Source of the DNA: Melioribacter roseus
GTDB lineage: Bacteria > Bacteroidota > Ignavibacteria > Ignavibacteriales > Melioribacteraceae
Assembly (NCBI GenBank): GCA_020722065.1
Contig: DYLK01000021.1
Coordinates: 1-41,538, forward strand
Length of the DNA: 41,538 nt
Direction of reading: 5' to 3'
A program made the position numbers and the translations under genes. This document shows, piece by piece, positions 34,889-41,538 of the stretch. Under the pieces are notes generated by a model that saw only the letters and a list, made by a program, of their open reading frames with translations, was not told where the DNA came from and did no database searches. Within the stretch, counting starts at the first letter, position 1. Each line of letters opens with the position of its first letter.

Positions 34889-35546
34889 TATTCTTTTATT
34901 CGTGTCAATTTTTTCACAAGTAATCTATTCACAAGAGTATAAAGTTGGCGATAACGAACTGCTTGCAATGCCAACTGCCTACACAATGCCTGCAGGAAAT
35001 GCCTATTTTACAGATTATGAATTGATTTTACTCAATTACTCTTATGCAATTTCTGATAGAACACATCTTGGCATATTTACCCTTTTTCCATTTACAACTG
35101 ATTTCATTGAAACCTTTTCAATTGGTGTGAAACAGAATTATTATCAAGACGAAGCCTTTGCCTTGGCGGCAACGCTTACTTTTACACCAAAAAATAGCTT
35201 TTTAACACTTGGAAATGTATTAAGTTATAAATTCAATAAAGCAAGTTTTCATCTTAATATAAACTATCTTAAATCTTATTCAAGTTTAGAAGATTTTGTT
35301 GAAAATGATAAATTTTTAGTTGGAATTGGTACAAAAATTAACACAAGCGAAAGAACAGCTTTTCTTATTGAATATTATTCTTCTTCTGAAATCTTATCAT
35401 TCGAAGAAACTAGTGGCTTGATTAATTTGGGAATGAGAATTTCTTCAGAATATTTTAGCACTGATATTGGATTTTTTCGCCCAATACAAATGGAAGACGA
35501 CTTGATTGGTTTTCCTTTCTTGAAATTTTCATATTATTTCCATTAG
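34875..35546 (+). CDS. Unknown exported protein, probable outer-membrane beta-barrel
   Basis: The ATG at 34875 has an excellent SD (GGGGAG, five bases upstream), and the product of 223 residues begins with a signal peptide (MKKISILLFVSIFSQVIYSQ). The rest is a succession of short amphipathic strands with turns (GNAYFTDYELILLNYSYAISDRTH, TLTFTPKNSFLTLGNVLSYKF) and ends in an aromatic strand (FPFLKFSYYFH), as in small outer-membrane barrels. No family name can be given. It overlaps lnt by 14 nt and is probably co-transcribed with it. Confidence 0.75.
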   Translation: MKKISILLFVSIFSQVIYSQEYKVGDNELLAMPTAYTMPAGNAYFTDYELILLNYSYAISDRTHLGIFTLFPFTTDFIETFSIGVKQNYYQDEAFALAATLTFTPKNSFLTLGNVLSYKFNKASFHLNINYLKSYSSLEDFVENDKFLVGIGTKINTSERTAFLIEYYSSSEILSFEETSGLINLGMRISSEYFSTDIGFFRPIQMEDDLIGFPFLKFSYYFH

Positions 35547-35626
35547 AAAATATAATTTATAAAGAAAAATTATTCTAACTTAATTTGGTTATACTTTCAA
35601 TTACAAATTACTGTTTACTGCTCACT

Positions 35627-35783
35627 GACTTTGAGACTTTGAGATTGAATGATTGGTTGGTTGGTTGATTGATTACTGATTTTGTTACTTTGGAAATCTC
35701 TTGAATTTGTAATTGTCAGACGTCAATTTCCAACAGTCCCATAGTTGAAACTGTGGGCTAAACTAAACATCACTGATTACTGA
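35627..35783. repeat. AT-rich intergenic region with short repeats and REP-like palindromes
   Basis: The 327-bp gap between 35547 and 35873 has no coding signal. It contains CTTTGAGA repeated twice (about 35628-35645), GATTG/GTTG tandem units (35651-35680), AATTGTCAGACG (35711-35722) and a palindrome CCCATAGTT-GA-AACTGTGGG (35738-35757, one G-T pair). TGATTACTGATT-type words occur on both sides. The 12-mer AATTGTCAGACG recurs on the minus strand at 41501-41512. These look like dispersed, decayed repeats of the genome. Confidence 0.5.
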
Positions 35784-35873
35784 TTAATTTTTTCCTAAAA
35801 TTGCTTATTACGTTCAAAAAGGATAATTTTGACTACTATTTTTTGAAAACTAAAAAATCTTTAAGAGGATTAA

Positions 35874-37037
35874 ATGAAGATTCACGAATATCAAGCAAAA
35901 GAAATTTTAAAGAAGTATGGAGTTGCAACTCCAAAAGGAAAAGTTGCTTTTTCCGTTGAAGAAGCTTCTGAAGTAGCAAAAGAACTTGGTGGAAAGGTTT
36001 GGGTTGTAAAAGCTCAAATTCACGCTGGTGGACGAGGAAAAGGCGGCGGTGTTAAAGTAGCAAAAGGAATGCCTGAATTAAAAAAATATGCAAAACAAAT
36101 TTTAGGAATGAATCTTATCACTCATCAAACTGGTCCTGAAGGAAAAGTTGTAAAAAGATTGTTGATTGAAGAAGGAATCGATATCGAAAAAGAACTTTAC
36201 GCTGGAATTGTTTTAGATAGGGCACAATCTAAAAATGTATTTATGGTTTCTACTGAAGGCGGAATGGAAATCGAAAAAGTTGCTGCAGAATCTCCAGAAA
36301 AAATTCTTAAAGTAACAATTGACCCAATGACAGGAATGCAACCTTTCCACGCTCGCCAATTGGCTTTTGGACTTGGATTGGAAGGAAATCAATTCAAAAA
36401 TGCAGTTAAATTTTTTATGGCTCTTTATAAAGCATACGAAGAATCTGACGCATCAATTGCAGAAATAAATCCATTAGTTGTTACAAAACAAGGTGATGTT
36501 TTAGCACTTGATGCAAAAATGAATTTTGATGATAACGCACTTTACCGTCATCCAGAAATTGTTCAATTTCGTGATTTAGAGGAAGAAGAACCGCTTGAAA
36601 TCGAAGCAAGTAAATTCGGTTTGAATTACATAAAACTTGATGGAAACGTTGGCTGTATGGTTAATGGTGCGGGATTAGCAATGGCGACAATGGATATTAT
36701 CAAACTTGCAGGCGGCGACCCAGCAAACTTTTTAGATGTTGGTGGAACAGCAAATAAAGAAACAGTTGCAAACGGTTTTAAAATTATTCTTTCTGACCCA
36801 AATGTTAAAGCAATTTTGATTAACATTTTCGGCGGAATTGTTCGTTGCGACCGCGTTGCTCAAGGTGTGATTGATGCTGTAAAAGAAGTTAAAGTTACAA
36901 TCCCAATTGTTGTTCGTTTAGATGGAACAAACGCAGTTGAAGGCGCCAAACTTCTTAAAGATTCAGGATTAAAATTCTCTGTTGCTATGAATCTTAAACA
37001 AGCTGCAGAAAAGGTTACTGAAGTTTTAAAAGCTTAA
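35874..37037 (+). CDS. sucC: Succinyl-CoA ligase (ADP-forming) subunit beta
   Basis: A 387-residue beta subunit of the TCA-cycle enzyme that makes ATP (or GTP) from succinyl-CoA. Signatures are [15 protein letters not shown], the ATP-grasp loop [45 protein letters not shown], and the C-terminal [12 protein letters not shown] ... [12 protein letters not shown] and [13 protein letters not shown] blocks. Length is typical. ATG follows AAGAGGATTAA. The alpha subunit gene (sucD) is not adjacent, unlike in many bacteria; a terminator follows directly. Confidence 0.97.
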   Translation: MKIHEYQAKEILKKYGVATPKGKVAFSVEEASEVAKELGGKVWVVKAQIHAGGRGKGGGVKVAKGMPELKKYAKQILGMNLITHQTGPEGKVVKRLLIEEGIDIEKELYAGIVLDRAQSKNVFMVSTEGGMEIEKVAAESPEKILKVTIDPMTGMQPFHARQLAFGLGLEGNQFKNAVKFFMALYKAYEESDASIAEINPLVVTKQGDVLALDAKMNFDDNALYRHPEIVQFRDLEEEEPLEIEASKFGLNYIKLDGNVGCMVNGAGLAMATMDIIKLAGGDPANFLDVGGTANKETVANGFKIILSDPNVKAILINIFGGIVRCDRVAQGVIDAVKEVKVTIPIVVRLDGTNAVEGAKLLKDSGLKFSVAMNLKQAAEKVTEVLKA

Positions 37038-37058
37038 AAATTATTTATTATTTGAATT

Positions 37059-37093
37059 AGCCCGAATTCATTTTCATGAAATTCGGGCTTTTC
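37059..37093 (+). terminator. Intrinsic terminator after sucC
   Basis: AGCCCGAATT (37059-37068) pairs perfectly with AATTCGGGCT (37080-37089), followed by a short T run. It lies 21 bp after the sucC stop and 13 bp before the next ATG, separating the two genes' transcripts. Confidence 0.8.
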
Positions 37094-37106
37094 TATAGGT
37101 GCAGAT

Positions 37107-38675
37107 ATGAAAAAATTATTCTTCCTTTCTTTTTTATTACTTATTAATGGAAATTTTGCTCAAGATTCACTTTATTACAGAAATTTGAGATCTCAAGCAA
37201 TCGCGGAATCGCTAATTCCAATTCGTCCAGGAAAACCAAATGAGTCCCCATTTTGGAACGAAAAATCGACAATGTTTATTTATGCACCTGCTTTCAATTT
37301 TAATAATTCAAGTTGGGTAATCCAAACTCCAGAATATTATAAATACACAGCATTTTCGTTTGAAAATAATACGGAATATACTTTTAATGCAAATTCACCT
37401 TTCCAATCAATTTCTCCAATTTGGGATAAAATTCCAGCGGGGGAAATTTATCTAAAAGTCGAGGCAATCAGCAAAGATGAGAACGTTTATAATCTTGCGG
37501 GAAATAGAATTTTTTACAAATCTGAACCATTTTCACCACCTTATCCAAATGCAAAATATGATTATCAAACTGCATTGGAAAAAGGATTAGCTTTTCAGAT
37601 TAACCAAATTCACGTGCAAAATTGGTTGAAACAAGCAAAACCAGATCACGAAAATCACCAGCTTTATTGCTATTCTGCTTTGGAAATCGGAAGCGTTATA
37701 AATTCAATGATTTTATATCACAAACACTTTCCAAATGATGAAAAATCAATTAAAATTGCACAAAATGCTGCTGATTATCTAATTCAAAATTCTGAAAAAA
37801 TAGGAAAACCACTCGAATATTTCCCACAAATTTATGAAGGAAGTGAACTTTCGGCAAATAGATTTAGCAACGAAATGATAATTACAGAACCTTCGTCAAC
37901 CGCAACAAGTTATCTTGAACTTTATGAAATTACTAAAAATGAAAAGTATTTTAATGCAGCGGTAAATATTGCTAAAACATATCAAAAAAATCAGTTGGAA
38001 AACGGAACTTGGAATATCAGAATCGAAAAGGAAACTGGAAAACCAACTACAAACGAACTTTGCATTCCAATCAGAATTGTGAATTTTCTCGATATTTTGA
38101 TTAATAAATATCAACTGAAAGAATTTGAGCAAGTTAAAGCAAAAGCGATAAATTGGATTTGGGAGAATCCGATGAAAACTTACAATTGGACTGGACAGTT
38201 TGAAGATGTTGAAGCTCAAAAAATGTATGCAAATCTAACAAAATATGAAGCCTCGTGGTTTGCTCAATATTTGTTCAAAAATTCAGATAAAGATAGTAAT
38301 TACATAAAGTTAGGAAAAGAATTAGTGGCGTTTTGCGAAGACCAATTTGTCGTTTGGCAAAATCCTAAAATTTATGATACTTGGGGAAATTCATCAAAAA
38401 GTTGGCGAACGCCTTCTGTTTTAGAACAATATGCTTGCTACGTTCCCATTGATGCAAGTGCAGTGCAAATGATTGACACGTTTTTATCTGCATATTCGGC
38501 TACAAAAGAAAAAATTTACTACGAAAAAGCAATTGCTTTAGCAAATAGTATAGTAAATGCACAAGAAGAAAATGGAAAAATTGCAACATTTTGGGCAACT
38601 GGTTTTCACGAATTTTGGAACAACTGTATGGTTAGCGATTTGCAAATGCTTGATAGAATGTTAAAAATCAAATAA
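37107..38675 (+). CDS. Secreted protein with predicted alpha/alpha-toroid (six-hairpin glycosidase-like) domain
   Basis: A 522-residue protein with signal peptide (MKKLFFLSFLLLINGNFAQ). After a short beta-rich domain (to about residue 150) come repeated helical hairpins with small loops: KIAQNAADYLIQNSEKIG, TATSYLELYEITKNEKYFNAAVNIAKTYQKNQLENGTWN, ALANSIVNAQEENGKIATFW. This is the pattern of six-hairpin glycosidases and polysaccharide lyases, also of D-glucuronyl C5-epimerase-like folds. Catalytic residues cannot be assigned. It is monocistronic by appearance: a terminator lies before it and a convergent gene nine bases after it. Confidence 0.7.
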   Translation: MKKLFFLSFLLLINGNFAQDSLYYRNLRSQAIAESLIPIRPGKPNESPFWNEKSTMFIYAPAFNFNNSSWVIQTPEYYKYTAFSFENNTEYTFNANSPFQSISPIWDKIPAGEIYLKVEAISKDENVYNLAGNRIFYKSEPFSPPYPNAKYDYQTALEKGLAFQINQIHVQNWLKQAKPDHENHQLYCYSALEIGSVINSMILYHKHFPNDEKSIKIAQNAADYLIQNSEKIGKPLEYFPQIYEGSELSANRFSNEMIITEPSSTATSYLELYEITKNEKYFNAAVNIAKTYQKNQLENGTWNIRIEKETGKPTTNELCIPIRIVNFLDILINKYQLKEFEQVKAKAINWIWENPMKTYNWTGQFEDVEAQKMYANLTKYEASWFAQYLFKNSDKDSNYIKLGKELVAFCEDQFVVWQNPKIYDTWGNSSKSWRTPSVLEQYACYVPIDASAVQMIDTFLSAYSATKEKIYYEKAIALANSIVNAQEENGKIATFWATGFHEFWNNCMVSDLQMLDRMLKIK

Positions 38676-38683
38676 AATTAACT

Positions 38684-39388
38684 TTAATTGATTCTTATTT
38701 TTATGAATTTGTACGGAATTTCAGCCGAATGAGAATCGACATTATAAATTATCTTAAAATTTTTGGCTTCTTCTCTAAAAGGGAAAAATACAAATCCGCT
38801 ACAATATTCTTCTGGAGCTAATGTTTTGGGATGCAAAACTTCTTCTTGCCAAAAAGTAATTGAATTTTTTGCATAATCCATTTGCTCATTATAATATATA
38901 GATTCTTCAATAATATTTTCTGAAGTATTAATTGCACTTTCGAAAGCTAATTCAGGATTGTCATCTGAAACTCCAACTATAATTCCAAAAATCCCTAAAA
39001 TTAAATTAGCACCAATATTTATATTGTGAGCAGCATCTTGGTTTTCAATTGAATTTTGAATTTCCTTTATTTTATTTTCAGGATTTATGGCATTTTTTAT
39101 TGAATATTGAGTATTAGGATTATCATAAACATAGAAAAAATCGTTTGGATTTACATAAATTGAATCGGAACTATTATTTGTAATTTCGGTGTAAAAAACA
39201 GCACCGTCTTCTGAGAATTCTTCGAAATGTGTTAAAATTGTTATAGTTGAATCTTCATAAGCAACAATATTTTTCCCATCTTCTTGCGAATATTCAATTC
39301 CATCTGGTTCTAAAGTTGAATAATATTGAGTTGTTGAACAAGCCGAAAATGATAGAATGATAATAATTAATGCAAAATACTTTTTCAT
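38684..39388 (-). CDS. Unknown lipoprotein
   Basis: ATG 39388 has a perfect SD (GGAGGA four bases upstream), so the further in-frame start at 39418 is not used. The 234-residue product has a lipoprotein signal (KKYFALIIIILSFSAC, Cys17) followed by STTQYYS. The middle holds a Gly/Ile-rich hydrophobic stretch (about 120-145, INIGANLILGIFGIIVGV) that could insert in a membrane. No family recognised. It may reach the outer membrane after Lnt processing. It is convergent with the 37107 gene and divergent from typA. Confidence 0.72.
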   Translation of the reverse strand: MKKYFALIIIILSFSACSTTQYYSTLEPDGIEYSQEDGKNIVAYEDSTITILTHFEEFSEDGAVFYTEITNNSSDSIYVNPNDFFYVYDNPNTQYSIKNAINPENKIKEIQNSIENQDAAHNINIGANLILGIFGIIVGVSDDNPELAFESAINTSENIIEESIYYNEQMDYAKNSITFWQEEVLHPKTLAPEEYCSGFVFFPFREEAKNFKIIYNVDSHSAEIPYKFIKIRIN

Positions 39389-39622
39389 AGTTCCTCCAAA
39401 AAGGATAGAAAAAATCAAAATTCAAGCCAAATATTTTCATTTATTTATTAAAAAAATCCGTTATCGGAAAATCCAATTGTATGTTTTTTGCACAATTTGT
39501 ATAGTTATTAAGAATATCAAAAATTAACTTGGTATGAAATATGAGTAATTTATCATCAGAAAATTTGAAAAATCAATAAAAAAGGTTTAATTGCCAACTC
39601 ATTTTTAAAAAATAAAGAAACT

Positions 39623-41425
39623 ATGCAAAAGATTAGAAATATTGCGATTATCGCTCACGTTGACCACGGAAAGACAACACTTGTTGACCAACTCTTAAAA
39701 CAAAGTAGAATTTTTAGGGAAAACCAAGTTGTTCAAGAAAGATTTTTAGATTCTAACGATCTCGAAAGAGAACGTGGAATTACAATCCTAGCAAAAAATA
39801 TTAGTATTCCGTATAATGACACTAAAATTAATTTAATTGATACTCCAGGACACGCAGATTTTGGCGGTGAAGTTGAACGAGTTCTAAAAATGGCTGACGG
39901 CGTTTTGTTGTTAGTAGATTCATTTGAAGGACCAATGCCACAAACACGTTTTGTACTCGAAAAAGCTCTTCATCTTCATCTTAAACCAATTATTGTAATC
40001 AATAAAATCGATAGAGCAGATAATCGTCCAGCAGAAGTTTTGGATGAAATTTACGATTTATTTATAGATTTAGATGCAGATGAAAGCCAACTCGATTTTC
40101 CTGTAATTTATGCAAGCGGAAGAAATGGTTGGGGAGTAAAAAAATTATCTGACCCAAAAGTTGATTTAACGCCACTTTTAGATACAATTATTGAATATAT
40201 TCCACAACCAATTTTTGAAGACGGCACAACTCAAATGCAAATTACTACATTAGATTATAGTGAATACGTTGGGAGAATTGGAATTGGAAGAGTTTTTCGA
40301 GGTATTTTAAAGAAAAATCAACCATTGAGCATAATAAAAAGGTCTGGAAAAATTTCACAAGCAGCTATTCGACAACTATTTATTTTTGAAGGTTTGTTGC
40401 GAAAAGAAGTGGACGAAGTTCCCGCAGGGGATATTTGTGCTATTGTTGGTGTTGAAAATATCGATATTGGAGACACAATTGCAGACGCCGAAAATCCAGA
40501 ACCGCTTCCAATTATTGCAATTGATGAACCAACAATCAGTATGAATTTTACTGTAAATACTTCTCCTTTGTACGGAAAAGAAGGAAAATATGTAACATCC
40601 CGACATCTTTTTGAAAGATTACAAAAAGAGTTAAAAAGTAATGTTGCTTTACGAATTGAAGATACAGGTTCGCCAGATACTTATAAAGTTTCAGGACGCG
40701 GAATTTTACACCTTTCTGTTCTAATTGAAAATATGAGACGAGAAGGTTATGAAATAGCTGTTGGAGCTCCAAAAGTTATTTATAAAGAAATTGATGGCAA
40801 AAAGGCTGAACCAATAGAAATTCTTGTAATTGATGTTCCAAATGAAACCGCTGGAAAAGTGATAGAACTGGTAAGTCAGAAAAAAGGGGAAATGATAAAA
40901 ATGGAAGCAAAAGGAAATCTAACCAAATTAGAATTTCATATTCCTTCACGTGGTTTAATAGGTTTACGAAATAAAGTTTTAACAATTACTTCTGGCGAAG
41001 GAATTATTCACCATAGATTTTATCAATACGAATTTTTCAAAGGCTCAATTCCACAACGAAATTCTGGTTCTCTAATTGCAATGCACAGCGGACAAGCAAC
41101 TGCTTATGCGATTGATTCACTTCAAGATCGTGGCAAATTTTTTATTGAACCAGGTGAAACTGTCTATATGGGACAAGTAGTTGGTGAATACAATAAAGAT
41201 ACAGACATTGAAGTTCACGTAACTCGTGAAAAAAAACTAACAAATATGCGAGCCTCTGGCTCTGATAAAGCCGCTAAGATTACTCCAGCAATTAAATTCT
41301 CACTCGAAGAAACTCTTGAGTACATAAAAGATGATGAATTAGTTGAAGTTACTCCGCTTTCAATTCGAATTAGAAAATCCATACTTGACCCCACTGAAAG
41401 AAGAAGATTTTTGAAAAAAGATTGA
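39623..41425 (+). CDS. typA: Translational GTPase TypA/BipA
   Basis: A 600-residue ribosome-associated GTPase. G1 is AHVDHGKT (residues 10-17), switch I is RERGITILAKN, G3 is DTPGHADFGGEVERV and G4 is NKIDRADNRP. Then come domains II, III and V and the BipA-specific C-terminal domain (SRGLIGLRNKVLTITSGEGI, FEYE-like YQYEFFKGSIPQRNSGSLI, EKKLTNMRASGSDKAAKI). It helps ribosome assembly and stress adaptation, especially in the cold. Length is normal and the gene is complete. No strong SD is visible; the upstream 234 bp hold no gene on this strand. Confidence 0.97.
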   Translation: MQKIRNIAIIAHVDHGKTTLVDQLLKQSRIFRENQVVQERFLDSNDLERERGITILAKNISIPYNDTKINLIDTPGHADFGGEVERVLKMADGVLLLVDSFEGPMPQTRFVLEKALHLHLKPIIVINKIDRADNRPAEVLDEIYDLFIDLDADESQLDFPVIYASGRNGWGVKKLSDPKVDLTPLLDTIIEYIPQPIFEDGTTQMQITTLDYSEYVGRIGIGRVFRGILKKNQPLSIIKRSGKISQAAIRQLFIFEGLLRKEVDEVPAGDICAIVGVENIDIGDTIADAENPEPLPIIAIDEPTISMNFTVNTSPLYGKEGKYVTSRHLFERLQKELKSNVALRIEDTGSPDTYKVSGRGILHLSVLIENMRREGYEIAVGAPKVIYKEIDGKKAEPIEILVIDVPNETAGKVIELVSQKKGEMIKMEAKGNLTKLEFHIPSRGLIGLRNKVLTITSGEGIIHHRFYQYEFFKGSIPQRNSGSLIAMHSGQATAYAIDSLQDRGKFFIEPGETVYMGQVVGEYNKDTDIEVHVTREKKLTNMRASGSDKAAKITPAIKFSLEETLEYIKDDELVEVTPLSIRIRKSILDPTERRRFLKKD

Positions 41426-41488
41426 CAAACATGAATTTTTAGTAATCAGTGTACAGAGTGATTGGATGATTTGAGGATGTTTTGGTAG

Positions 41489-41512
41489 CTCAGACGTCCT
41501 CGTCTGACAATT
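41489..41512. repeat. REP-like palindrome at the window end
   Basis: TCAGACG-TCCT-CGTCTGA (41490-41507) is a 7-bp perfect hairpin. It is followed by CAATT, so that AATTGTCAGACG on the minus strand equals the 12-mer at 35711-35722. The remaining sequence after typA (41426-41538) shows no coding signal and has AGTAATCAGTG and GATTGGATGA words like those in the 35.6-kb gap. Confidence 0.45.
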
Positions 41513-41538
41513 AAAAAAGTCTGAATCACAGATTAATC

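Noticed and set aside
1-41538. CRISPR arrays, rRNA genes, prophage genes
   Set aside because: No regularly spaced direct repeats, no rRNA-like sequence and no phage structural or integrase genes were seen.

Overview
The window looks like a chromosomal segment of a low-GC (roughly one third G+C by eye), free-living Gram-negative bacterium of the Bacteroidota/Ignavibacteriota side of the tree. Four things point to Ignavibacteria or a close relative. A secreted protease ends in a type IX secretion (T9SS) sorting-domain start of the 'YPNPFNP' type. There is a PorV-like outer-membrane protein beside a TonB receptor. Candidate promoters have a TAnnTTTG-like -7 box. Clear Shine-Dalgarno GGAG/AGGAG sites occur before many genes, which is unusual for classical Bacteroidetes. 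The placement is inference.

Layout. 1-4061 (minus): a T9SS-exported subtilisin, cut off at the window edge, and a PIN-PhoH ATPase. 4211-7203 (plus): a secreted protein of a family commonly mislabelled asparagine synthetase B, a fumarylacetoacetase-fold hydrolase and a class I fructose-bisphosphate aldolase. 7221-9457: a restriction-modification unit made of a beta-class DNA methyltransferase with an SNase-like tail and an MjaI-family endonuclease. It is bounded like an integron gene cassette with a long attC-like 3' structure. 9515-9750: a bidirectional terminator and tRNA-Cys and tRNA-Asp (minus). 9815-11886 (minus): 6-phosphofructokinase and RNase HIII. 11909-21017 (plus): a SurA-like PPIase, a TonB-dependent receptor, a 1215-residue secreted protein with calcium-loop-like repeats and a T9SS-like C-terminus, and a PorV-like barrel. 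21083-25244: ispH (minus), prfA (plus), then purM with a translationally coupled sugar-phosphate transferase (minus). 25353-33116 (plus): hrcA-grpE-dnaJ, a ComEA-like protein, an unknown protein, rsmD, coaD, an ADP-forming acyl-CoA synthetase and an OsmC protein. 33257-41425: lnt, a small outer-membrane-type protein, sucC, a secreted alpha/alpha-toroid protein, a lipoprotein (minus) and typA/bipA.

Most of the window is ordinary housekeeping: glycolysis, isoprenoid and CoA synthesis, translation, proteostasis and lipoprotein maturation. The accessory part is the 2.2-kb R-M unit. An 11-bp sequence at its left edge (7221-7231) is the exact reverse complement of the start of the attC-like region (9233-9243). 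Joining the two ends in silico would rebuild an attC with perfectly complementary R''/R' arms. The unit seems to have inserted between the aldolase and that gene's presumed terminator. CTAG, the sequence cut by MjaI, is rare over the whole window (14 sites by hand count), but four of these lie in the cassette. The second region worth attention is the TonB receptor / large T9SS cargo / PorV triad.
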